Below the pieces are notes generated by a model. That model did not search any database and was not told the origin of the DNA. It saw only the letters and a list, made by a program, of their open reading frames with translations. DNA of 6,625 nt from Pseudomonadota bacterium (lineage in GTDB: Bacteria; Pseudomonadota; Alphaproteobacteria; Acetobacterales; Acetobacteraceae): assembly GCA_021805485.1 (NCBI GenBank), contig JAJZFF010000484.1, positions 1 through 6,625 on the forward strand, read 5' to 3'. Shown piece after piece: positions 1 to 5,639 of the stretch (positions are counted from its first letter, which is position 1; each line of letters begins with the position of its first letter). Made by a program: the position numbers and the translations under genes.

Positions 1-172
1 CGTTGCGCTGGTTGCGGCGCTCGGCCGTGCGTTCGCCATGCGCCGCGCCACAGAGCTCCTCGGTCTCCAGTTCCATCAGCCGCTGCGCCGCAAAGCCGAT
101 CATCTCGCGCAGAAAGCTGGCGTCCGAACCCTTCTCAAGCAGGTCACGAAGGGCGATCTTGTCATTGGTCAT
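1..172 (-). CDS. IS256-family (mutator-type) transposase, N-terminal 57 residues, cut by window edge
   Basis: This is the start of a DDE transposase that cuts and pastes its own IS. The visible protein begins MTNDKIALRDLLEKG and continues through a helical stretch (FLREMIGFAAQRLMELE, about residues 20-36) to a CGAAHGER segment at about 41-48. This is the characteristic opening of alphaproteobacterial IS256-family transposases, which usually run to about 400 residues. The catalytic DDE residues lie outside the window, so intactness cannot be judged. The ATG at 170-172 is preceded by GGGAG (182-186) with a 9-base spacer, which supports this start. The gene points away from the rne-side debris and in the same direction as rne, so read-through from rne would be sense for it. 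Confidence 0.9.
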   Translation of the reverse strand, partial: MTNDKIALRDLLEKGSDASFLREMIGFAAQRLMELETEELCGAAHGERTAERRNQRN

Positions 173-207
173 CGTGGGGGGCTCCCGGTCAGAGTTGCTG
201 TTCGCAA

Positions 208-229
208 CCCAACCCTACCCAAAATCCCC
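208..229 (-). promoter_or_regulatory. canonical G-quadruplex motif in the transposase leader
   Basis: Read on the minus strand, bases 229 to 208 are GGGG-ATTTT-GGG-TA-GGG-TT-GGG. These are four G-tracts of at least three with loops of 5, 2 and 2 bases, fitting the standard G3+N1-7 quadruplex rule. The motif sits between the long hairpin (235-298) and the ribosome binding site (182-186). A small 5-bp hairpin (GTTGC/GCAAC, 194-208) overlaps its edge. The motif itself is seen directly; folding in RNA or single-stranded DNA, and any effect on transposase expression or transposition, is inference. Confidence 0.6.
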
Positions 230-234
230 GCGAT

Positions 235-298
235 GGCCGCCAATCAGCCCACCGACCTCAGACTCTCAACAGTCACGTCGGCAGGCTGATCAGCGGCC
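235..298 (-). promoter_or_regulatory. long RNA hairpin in the transposase leader
   Basis: Bases 277-298 and 235-256 form 22 consecutive pairs in the minus-strand transcript: 18 Watson-Crick and 4 G-U. On the plus strand the same four positions become A-C mismatches, so the structure is complete only in RNA read towards the transposase. The 20-base loop (257-276) holds a further 4-bp stem, GACT with AGTC. The hairpin ends 62 bases upstream of the transposase ATG and is not followed directly by a T-run, although ATTTT occurs at 221-225. I infer that it dampens transcription or translation coming from outside the element; other IS families are known to use leader hairpins this way. Confidence 0.7.
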
Positions 299-320
299 TC
301 CTACACCACCACAAGGGACA

Positions 321-338
321 CGACCGCGTCGACCGCGT
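321..338. repeat. 9-bp tandem duplication at the IS256 border
   Basis: CGACCGCGT occurs twice head to tail (321-329 and 330-338), followed by a decayed partial copy (CGAGCGT, 339-345). It lies exactly where the IS256 end is expected. IS256-family elements make target duplications of about 8-9 bp, so the repeat could be a scar of an earlier insertion and excision, or of two insertions at one site. It could equally be simple slippage in GC-rich DNA. Confidence 0.55.
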
Positions 339-392
339 CGAGCGTCGAACCATCCGCCGGATAAGTCGTCACAAATGGCATACCCGAATGCG

Positions 393-449
393 GCAGGTCT
401 TCGTCACCGTCTCCCGGTTCAGGCCAAAGACACGTGCCGCCTCCCACCG
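393..449 (-). pseudogene. possible IS21-family IstA fragment (helix-turn-helix)
   Basis: One minus-strand frame reads WEAARVFGLNRETVTKTC (446-393). This closely resembles the helix-turn-helix near the start of alphaproteobacterial IstA proteins, which typically read REAARxFGxxRxTVxK. No start codon, no continuing IstA sequence and no IstB follow: the frame hits a stop soon after, and bases 324-392 show only loose resemblance in another frame. The recognisable IS701 sequence ends just upstream at about 450, so this would be a second remnant abutting it. The match is short, and chance similarity in GC-rich DNA cannot be excluded. Confidence 0.42.
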
Positions 450-788
450 TGATCCGGTCGATTTCAGCAATGGCGATCGCCACCTTCGGACGAAATCCCC
501 GACGGTCCAGCAGCACGCGCGCCCAGGTCAACCGGGTGGGACGCTCTTCCATTCTCCGGCAGGAAGGAGCGCCATCTCCCATGGACCCGCTGCGATGAAG
601 TAGTGCAGCCGATCATATTCGCCGGCCGCAAACCGCGCCGCCATCGGCGGCGGCGCGCAGGTGCGATCTCCCGGATCAGTCAGGCCCGAAATGTAGCGTA
701 GGCGCATGCGCCGGCGTGTCTTGTTGCCAAGCCGCGCAAGAACATGGCGCCACCCGCCACTCCAGTTCCTTGCCGCACCCGAGACCAT
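450..788 (-). pseudogene. decayed IS701-family transposase
   Basis: Two minus-strand frames together follow the N-terminal half of an IS701-family transposase. From the ATG at 786-788 the first frame gives LARLGNKTRRRM, then YISGLTDPGDR, PPMAARFAAGEYDRLHYFIAAGPW. It then jumps to LLPAGEWKSVP, skipping the usual stretch of about 80-90 residues that carries the first catalytic aspartate. Near 540 the frame shifts, and the second frame gives PTRLTWARVLLDRRGFRP and AIAIAEIDR, which matches the family segment ending in AEIDR. The rest of the protein, with the remaining catalytic residues, is missing. With a deletion, a frameshift and a 3' truncation it cannot be active. It lies between the IS256 end and the end of rne, in the same orientation as both. 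Confidence 0.78.
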
Positions 789-802
789 GGCACGCCATGG
801 TC
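783..802 (-). promoter_or_regulatory. perfect 8-bp hairpin over the IS701-remnant start codon
   Basis: GACCATGG and CCATGGTC (795-802 and 783-790) form a perfect inverted repeat with a 4-base loop. The transposase-frame ATG (786-788) lies inside the downstream arm, and a second, out-of-frame ATG lies in the upstream arm. In the transcript the start codon would be base-paired, which would limit translation. This probably belonged to the original IS701 element, as other elements use such structures; with the transposase broken it is probably only a relic. Confidence 0.45.
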
Positions 803-856
803 CCCTACTTTCATGCCGACATCTCGTCAATCACTCAAACGCCGAGTCCGGAATCC

Positions 857-888
857 CAAAAATCATCAGCATCGTCATTTTATGCTGA
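857..888 (-). terminator. weak intrinsic terminator downstream of rne
   Basis: Starting 11 bases after the rne stop codon, the minus strand has a 7-bp stem TCAGCAT/ATGCTGA (882-888 and 866-872) with a 9-base loop, then TGA and a run of five T (858-862). The stem is short and A/T-rich and the T-run is set back by three bases, so it is probably leaky. Read-through would run into the IS701 remnant and then the IS256 transposase, both in the same direction. Confidence 0.45.
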
Positions 889-899
889 GGTGACGTTCG

Positions 900-3599
900 T
901 CAGGCGGGGCGTTTCCACCAGCCACGCTTGCGCGCGGCTGACGGCGTCTCGCTGGCACCAATCAGAACGGGCTGCACCGCCGCCCCTGGTACTGCCTGCC
1001 CTTCATTGGCAACAGGAGCTTCGGCGTCAGCGGCATTCCCGGCAGACGGCGAACCTTCTTGCGGCGCGGCGCTCGGCTCGGCGACCACTTCGGTGGTTGA
1101 AGGCGCGTCAGTCGCCGCAGCCTCCGCTTCCATGGGCTTTGCCTTCGTCCGGCGAGTCCGGCGAGGCTTGGGCGCGAGGGCCTCGGCCTGTTCGGCTGCC
1201 TCGAAAATATCCGCGATATCGGTGAATACGGGTTGCTGCGCCTCAGGCTCCGCATTCTGCGCCGCCGCGGCACGCCGCCGGCGGGGCGTCGTGGTACGCG
1301 TGCGGGGCGCCGCGCGACGCTTCGGTTTTGTTTCTGCCTCGGCTTCCGGGGCAAGCGCTTCGCTTCCAGGGCCGGATACGACCTCCTCCACGGCCGGTGC
1401 CGCCTCCACGACCTCGGGTTCTTTCGCGGTCTCCGGGGCTGCCGGCTCCGTCTCGGCTTCCGGCGCCGACGTCTCAGCCTCATCGGAATGAGCGACGGTC
1501 GGCGACACTTCGCTCATGCGCGACTCGAACTCAGCCGGTATGCCGGCGATCTCCGGCTGCTCGCCAGTAGGTGCGGACACCAGGTCCTCCCGCCGGCCGC
1601 CACGACGACGGCGGCGGCGGCGGCGGCGGCGCTCGACCTCGTCGGCGGCCTTTGCTCCGTTGCCGGCCGCTTCCTCTGCCGCAACCTCGTCACCTTGCGG
1701 CTCCGCCTCGACCTCCTCCGCCTCGGCCGGCGCACCGAAAGTCGGTGCTGGCGCTTCCTGCGGCCGCGTCGCATGCGCCTTCACCTTCTCGATCTTGAAG
1801 GTCGCCGGAACGATACCATCCGCGACGAAGACGACCTTCATGCCGAAGCGCGCCTCGGTGGCGGCAAGCTGCGCGCGCTTGTGGTTGAAGATATAGAGCG
1901 CGACATCCGGTGTCAGGTGCACCATCAGTTCGGCGGCCTGGCGCGCCGCCTCGTCCTCGATCGCGCGCAACACCGCGAGCGCGGTGCTCGCCGTGCTCCG
2001 CACATGCCCGACACCCTGGCAATGCGGGCAGGCGATCAGCATGGTCTCGGCCAGTGACGGTCGCAACCGCTGCCGGCTCATCTCCAGCAGGCCGAAATGG
2101 CTGATGCTGCCGACCTGGATGCGCGCACGGTCGTTCTTCAGCGCATCCTTCAGCCGCCGCTCGACCATCGCGTTGTGCTTGCGGGTCTCCATGTCGATGA
2201 AGTCGACCACGATCAGCCCCGCGAGGTCGCGCAGCCGCAGCTGCCGCGCCACTTCCTCGGCCGCCTCCAGATTGGTGCGCAGCGCGGTATCCTCGATGTT
2301 CCGCTCCCGCGTCGCCCGGCCCGAGTTCACGTCGATCGCGACCAGCGCCTCGGTCTGGTTGATCACCAGATACCCGCCGGATTTCAGTTGCACCGTCGGC
2401 TGGAACATCTGGTCGAGCATGTGCTCGACATTGTGTTTCGCGAACAGCGGCTGCCGCTCGGTCCATTGCTGAACCTTCTTCACATGCGTCGGCATCAGCA
2501 TCCGCATGAAGTCCCGCGCCGAGCGGAACCCTTCCTCGCCCTCGATCAGCACCTGATCCACGTCGCGCGTGTATACGTCGCGGATGGTCCGCTTGATCAG
2601 CGAAGCTTCCTCATACACCAGCGCCGGCGCGATCGAGGCCAGCGTGCGCTCGCGGATATCGTCCCACAGCCGCAGCAGATATTCGCAGTCGCGCTTGATT
2701 TCCGGCTTCGGCCGGTTCGCCCCGGCGGTGCGGACGATCATGCCCATGCCCTGCGGAATCTCGAGTTCGGAGATCGCCTCCTTCAGCCGGCGCCGGTCCG
2801 CCAGCGAGGTGATCTTGCGCGACACGCCACCGCCATTCGGCGAATTCGGCATCAGCACCGAGAAGCGGCCGGCGAGCGAGATATAGGTGGTCAGCGCCGC
2901 GCCCTTCGAACCGCGCTCCTCCTTCACCACCTGCACCAGGATGATCTGGCGCCGATGGATCACTTCCTGGATCTTGTAGGAGCGCAGGGCGCGCATCCGG
3001 CGGCGTTCCCGCGCCTCGTCCGCGCTATCCACGCCATCGTCTCCGCCGACCTGCTCCGGCGGGGTCGACGTTGCCTCTCCGCCTTCAACCGCCCGATCCT
3101 CGCCCGCGTCAGCGCCTCTGGCCTCCGGTTCGAGATCAGCCTCGGCCTCACCGGCCTCCGGCGGCGCGGCGGCGGCCTCGGCGTCAACCTCGCCCTCGGC
3201 ATCCGGCGGCGCACCGCCGATCGCGATTTCGGTCACCCGCGGCGGACGCGGCCCCTCGAGCGCCGCCTCCTGCTCGTCCTCGGCGTCCTCGGCCTCGACC
3301 CGGCGACGCGCCTCCTCCGCTTCGAGCTCCAGCAGCTTCTGCCGGTCAGCGACGGGGATCTGGTAATAATCCGGATGAATCTCGGCGAAGGCGAGGAAGC
3401 CGTGCCGGTTGCCGCCATACTCGACGAAGGCGGCCTGCAGGCTGGGCTCTACGCGGATAACCTTCGCGAGATAGATATTGCCCTTGATCTGCTTGCGGTC
3501 GGCGGCCTCGATATCGAAATCATCGAGGCGGTTGTTGTCCAACACCACCACGCGGGTTTCTTCCGCGTGGCTGGCGTCGATGAGCATGGTCTTGGTCAT
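900..3599 (-). CDS. rne: ribonuclease E (Rne/Rng family), 899 aa
   Basis: Essential single-strand-specific endoribonuclease that starts mRNA decay, matures rRNA and tRNA precursors and scaffolds the degradosome. The N-terminus MTKTMLIDASHAEETRVVV is typical. The S1 RNA-binding domain (about 36-245) is split by an acidic, Ala/Glu-rich insert (about 93-200), as known in alphaproteobacteria. The catalytic DNase I-like core has Mg2+ ligands D423 (AIDVNSG) and D466 (VDFIDM); the zinc-link cysteines are C524 and C527 (CPHC). Beyond about 610 the tail is low-complexity, with ten arginines (657-666) then GG, further basic patches (PRRTRRTKAK) for RNA and partner binding, and a terminal RGWWKRPA. The ATG has AGGAG 11 bases upstream. 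The long open frames over it on other strands are GC-driven shadows. The gene is full length and looks intact. RNase E often autoregulates through its leader, but no known element is recognisable here. Confidence 0.97.
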   Translation of the reverse strand: MTKTMLIDASHAEETRVVVLDNNRLDDFDIEAADRKQIKGNIYLAKVIRVEPSLQAAFVEYGGNRHGFLAFAEIHPDYYQIPVADRQKLLELEAEEARRRVEAEDAEDEQEAALEGPRPPRVTEIAIGGAPPDAEGEVDAEAAAAPPEAGEAEADLEPEARGADAGEDRAVEGGEATSTPPEQVGGDDGVDSADEARERRRMRALRSYKIQEVIHRRQIILVQVVKEERGSKGAALTTYISLAGRFSVLMPNSPNGGGVSRKITSLADRRRLKEAISELEIPQGMGMIVRTAGANRPKPEIKRDCEYLLRLWDDIRERTLASIAPALVYEEASLIKRTIRDVYTRDVDQVLIEGEEGFRSARDFMRMLMPTHVKKVQQWTERQPLFAKHNVEHMLDQMFQPTVQLKSGGYLVINQTEALVAIDVNSGRATRERNIEDTALRTNLEAAEEVARQLRLRDLAGLIVVDFIDMETRKHNAMVERRLKDALKNDRARIQVGSISHFGLLEMSRQRLRPSLAETMLIACPHCQGVGHVRSTASTALAVLRAIEDEAARQAAELMVHLTPDVALYIFNHKRAQLAATEARFGMKVVFVADGIVPATFKIEKVKAHATRPQEAPAPTFGAPAEAEEVEAEPQGDEVAAEEAAGNGAKAADEVERRRRRRRRRRGGRREDLVSAPTGEQPEIAGIPAEFESRMSEVSPTVAHSDEAETSAPEAETEPAAPETAKEPEVVEAAPAVEEVVSGPGSEALAPEAEAETKPKRRAAPRTRTTTPRRRRAAAAQNAEPEAQQPVFTDIADIFEAAEQAEALAPKPRRTRRTKAKPMEAEAAATDAPSTTEVVAEPSAAPQEGSPSAGNAADAEAPVANEGQAVPGAAVQPVLIGASETPSAARKRGWWKRPA
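1602..1631. repeat. CGG trinucleotide tract encoding ten arginines in rne
   Basis: Ten consecutive arginine codons (seven CGC, then three CGT, in the rne sense) form a near-perfect triplet repeat. The tract encodes the centre of the RRRRGGRR RNA-binding patch in the disordered tail. Slippage would change the length by whole codons without breaking the frame. The number of repeats is read directly; variability is inferred. Confidence 0.75.
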
Positions 3600-3610
3600 G
3601 GGGGGGAAAA

Positions 3611-3615
3611 CTCCT
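3611..3615 (-). promoter_or_regulatory. ribosome binding site of rne
   Basis: AGGAG on the minus strand lies 11 bases upstream of the ATG at 3597-3599, separated by TTTT and a run of G on the plus strand (C in the mRNA). It supports this ATG over any downstream start. The spacer is a little long. Confidence 0.65.
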
Positions 3616-4037
3616 GCGCGCCGGCGGCGGGACCGTGGGGTCGACTGCCTGCAGGCGCGGATGTTGGCGTGTGGTCGTTCGGATCATCGTCAAAGGCCGG
3701 TGCGCTGGTCGCGGGAAACGCCGGATGGAAAGGCGCTGCTGTGAAGATATGCGACGAAAAGCGCGGTCATCGGTCCTTGTCTCGTAGGCCGGTTGCGGCA
3801 TGCCCGCACCCCGGCCGAGTTGGTTCGGCACATCACGGCCCGTCAATCCGGACCCTTCAGCACCCATCTATCAGTGGATAGGGGCCACACGGATTTTTGC
3901 TCCGCGGATCAACCCATTGATTCTTTCTCCATGACGCAAACCCGCCCCAATGGCAAGGGTTGCCTCATAATTCGCGGTGAACCGCTGACTTCGTGGTGTT
4001 CGTCGCCCCCGATCTTCCAGAAGGGGCGGAACTGGGG

Positions 4038-4043
4038 TATACT
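4038..4043 (+). promoter_or_regulatory. candidate -10 element for the glycosyltransferase-methyltransferase gene
   Basis: TATACT matches the sigma-70 -10 consensus at five of six positions and lies 57 bases before the chosen start codon, leaving a leader of about 50 bases. The -35 region at the right distance (around 4014-4020) is poor, so this would be a weak or activator-dependent promoter, if it is one at all. Confidence 0.3.
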
Positions 4044-4084
4044 GATGCTATTGAAGTTTGATAATTCGTCAGCATTATATTTCA

Positions 4085-4090
4085 GAGTGG
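4085..4090 (+). promoter_or_regulatory. ribosome binding site selecting a TTG start
   Basis: GAGTGG lies 9 bases upstream of the TTG at 4100-4102. The open frame extends further left to another TTG at 4058, but that codon has no ribosome binding site and would add residues unlike the usual N-terminus of the family. No ATG or GTG alternative exists near here in frame. Confidence 0.5.
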
Positions 4091-4099
4091 GTTATAACA

Positions 4100-5515
4100 T
4101 TGAAAAATCTGATTTTCGTCACCGGACTTGCCGCCGATTTTGGAGGAAAGCCCTTCAATTTCGCACATTACATGGCCATCCGGTCCGCCATTACGGTCAA
4201 CCCCGATTTTAATGCGCTTGTGTATTATCAATACGAGCCCACCGGGCCTTATTGGGATTTGATCAAACCCCATGTGACGGCGGTAGAAACAACCTCTCCC
4301 AGCGAGATATTCGGCAATCCCTTGGTTCATTTCGCCCACAAGGCGGACGTGATCAGGTTGCAGGCGCTGATCGAACATGGCGGCGTCTATCTCGACATGG
4401 ACACGATCTGCCAGCGCTCGTTCGAACCCATCCTCGGCGGCAAGACGGTCCTCGGCATCGAATCCTCGCAACCGGGTATCGCCCAGTGGGACAGTAACGC
4501 AGCGATCGGTCTCTGCAATGCCACGATGATCGCGCCGCCCGGTGCGGAATTCCTGAAAATCTGGCTCGATCAATACCGGAGTTTCGACGGCAACAAATGG
4601 AACGAACATTCCGTCTTCCTGCCCATGCGCCTCGCGAGGAAATATCCGGACCTCGTGCGGATTGAACCTCCGGAATCGTTCTTCTGGCCCACATGCAACG
4701 AAGAGGGGTTGAAAGCCCTGTTCGTCCATGATGGCGCCTTTCCACATGCCTACTCGATCCATCTGTGGGAATCGATGTCCTGGCATTATCTGGCGCAACT
4801 CGATCATGATCGGGTCACGAGGGTCGACACGGCCTATAATCGCATAGCTCGGCGCTTCCTTCAGGACGATGCCGAACAGCTCAAGGCGATTGCTGCGGCC
4901 GATCGGGCCGATCGCCTGCAACGGTCACGCGCGACATTCGAATCGATCTACGCCAACAATGTCTGGGGCGAAGGAAGTGGCCACGGTTCAAAGCCGGAAA
5001 CAACGGAGACCTATCGAGGCTTTCTCCAATCGTTTATCCGGAACAACAACATCCGCTCTGTCATCGATTTCGGCTGCGGCGATTGGGGCTTCAGCCATCT
5101 GATCGACTGGTCCGGAATTGAATATAACGGCTATGACCTGGTTACGACGGTGATCGACGCCAACAACCAGCGTCACAGCGCGCCCAACATCCGTTTCAAT
5201 CTGTTCGAAGATGTCTCCAAACTGCCGCAGGTCGACCTTGTGATCTGCAAGGATGTGTTCCAGCATCTGTCAAATGACAAGATCGCCTATTTTCTCGATC
5301 ATCTCCGCCGCAAGTCAAGATTGCTGCTGGTGACCAACGACATTGAGCCGACACAGGACCTGAATCAGGATATTCCGGATGGCGGATGGCGCGCCTTGCG
5401 GCTCGATCAGACGCCGTTCAACGTGCCGTCGGTCATCGTCTTCTCCTGGGAGATCGGCGCGGGGCAAGGTGCGTACCGAAAGGCCACATTCCTGATTTCA
5501 GGAACCGCCACCTGA
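4100..5515 (+). CDS. GT32-like glycosyltransferase fused to a class I SAM-dependent methyltransferase, 471 aa
   Basis: Two enzymes in one chain. Residues about 1-235 resemble DXD-type sugar transferases (GT32/Gly_transf_sug): MKNLIFVTGL, HKADVIRLQALIEHGGVYLDMD (77-101) with the metal- and nucleotide-sugar-binding D99-x-D101, and IHLWESMSW (220-228), the usual closing motif. Residues about 276-467 match a methyltransferase module with its own lead-in (FESIYANNVWGEGSG, 280-294), SAM-binding motif I VIDFGCGDWG (321-330), YNGYDLV (342-348), DLVICKDVFQHLS (379-391) and LLLVTND (408-414). The likely role is transfer of a sugar onto a surface or secreted glycan, with methylation of that glycan or its acceptor; donor, acceptor and methylated atom cannot be read from sequence. 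No signal peptide or membrane segment is seen, so it is probably cytoplasmic. It is divergent from rne, convergent with the gene at 5640, and less GC-rich than rne, suggesting acquisition. The TTG start is chosen from the ribosome binding site and family alignment. Confidence 0.9.
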   Translation: MKNLIFVTGLAADFGGKPFNFAHYMAIRSAITVNPDFNALVYYQYEPTGPYWDLIKPHVTAVETTSPSEIFGNPLVHFAHKADVIRLQALIEHGGVYLDMDTICQRSFEPILGGKTVLGIESSQPGIAQWDSNAAIGLCNATMIAPPGAEFLKIWLDQYRSFDGNKWNEHSVFLPMRLARKYPDLVRIEPPESFFWPTCNEEGLKALFVHDGAFPHAYSIHLWESMSWHYLAQLDHDRVTRVDTAYNRIARRFLQDDAEQLKAIAAADRADRLQRSRATFESIYANNVWGEGSGHGSKPETTETYRGFLQSFIRNNNIRSVIDFGCGDWGFSHLIDWSGIEYNGYDLVTTVIDANNQRHSAPNIRFNLFEDVSKLPQVDLVICKDVFQHLSNDKIAYFLDHLRRKSRLLLVTNDIEPTQDLNQDIPDGGWRALRLDQTPFNVPSVIVFSWEIGAGQGAYRKATFLISGTAT

Positions 5516-5639
5516 CGGCCTGCGGGGTAGTCTGGTTTCCGCGTTTCGGCCCTGCCCCGGCGTGTTGTCGCCCTCCGCGCCGCCGTTCCTGCCCGATCGA
5601 CACGGGGCGCGGCGTCGCGTTAAGGCCACCGCGCCGGAT

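Larger units (their letters stand above)
1..323 (-). mobile_element. IS256-family insertion sequence, transposase-proximal end (partial)
   Basis: The element runs off the left edge. Its identity rests on the transposase N-terminus encoded at 1-172. Between the start codon and the presumed outer end lie about 150 non-coding bases with a hairpin and a G-quadruplex motif. The outer end is placed near 320-325 because bases 301-320 (an ACACCACC stretch followed by AAGGGACA) have the look of IS256-family terminal inverted repeats, and because recognisable remnants of other elements begin soon after. The exact boundary is inferred. The partner inverted repeat and the second target-site copy are outside the window, so neither can be checked here. 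Confidence 0.7.
3600..4099. other. intergenic region between divergent rne and the glycosyltransferase-methyltransferase gene
   Basis: About 500 bases without a supported gene. It should contain the rne leader and promoter (minus) and the promoter of the gene at 4100 (plus). Seen within it are a small hairpin CTATC-AGTG-GATAG (3868-3881), the palindrome TCCGCGGA (3901-3908), and an operator-like inverted repeat GCGGT-GA-ACCGC (3974-3985). TTGACG hexamers on the minus strand (3841-3846 and 3688-3693) have no acceptable -10 partner. Short frames crossing the region show no family resemblance. Base composition becomes less GC-rich from about 3890 to the right, marking a possible junction between the rne backbone and acquired DNA. 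The amidase gene often found beside rne in this class is not visible. Confidence 0.6.

Noticed and set aside
3841..3846. TTGACG on the minus strand as rne -35 element
   Set aside because: No sequence resembling a -10 element lies 16-18 bases downstream; the hexamer alone is expected by chance.
2097..3881. 594-codon open frame on the plus strand, antisense to rne
   Set aside because: It lies opposite a certain rne coding region and is rich in H/R/L/P as expected for an antisense frame of GC-rich DNA. It shows no family resemblance and extends past the rne start without a ribosome binding site.
3868..3881. hairpin CTATC-AGTG-GATAG as a terminator or rne leader element
   Set aside because: Only five perfect pairs, and the nearby T-run (3893-3898) is 11 bases away; nothing distinguishes it from chance.
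4051..4080. TTGAAG-18-TTATAT as promoter of the fusion gene
   Set aside because: The -10 hexamer matches consensus poorly, and transcription would begin at or beyond the ribosome binding site at 4085-4090, leaving no usable leader.
4082..4921. 279-codon open frame on the minus strand within the fusion gene
   Set aside because: It is the shadow of the plus-strand fusion gene, whose protein shows conserved motifs along its whole length; the antisense product resembles nothing.
5516..5639. bidirectional terminator between the two convergent glycan genes
   Set aside because: The region is GC-rich with only short imperfect inverted repeats and no T-run on either strand.
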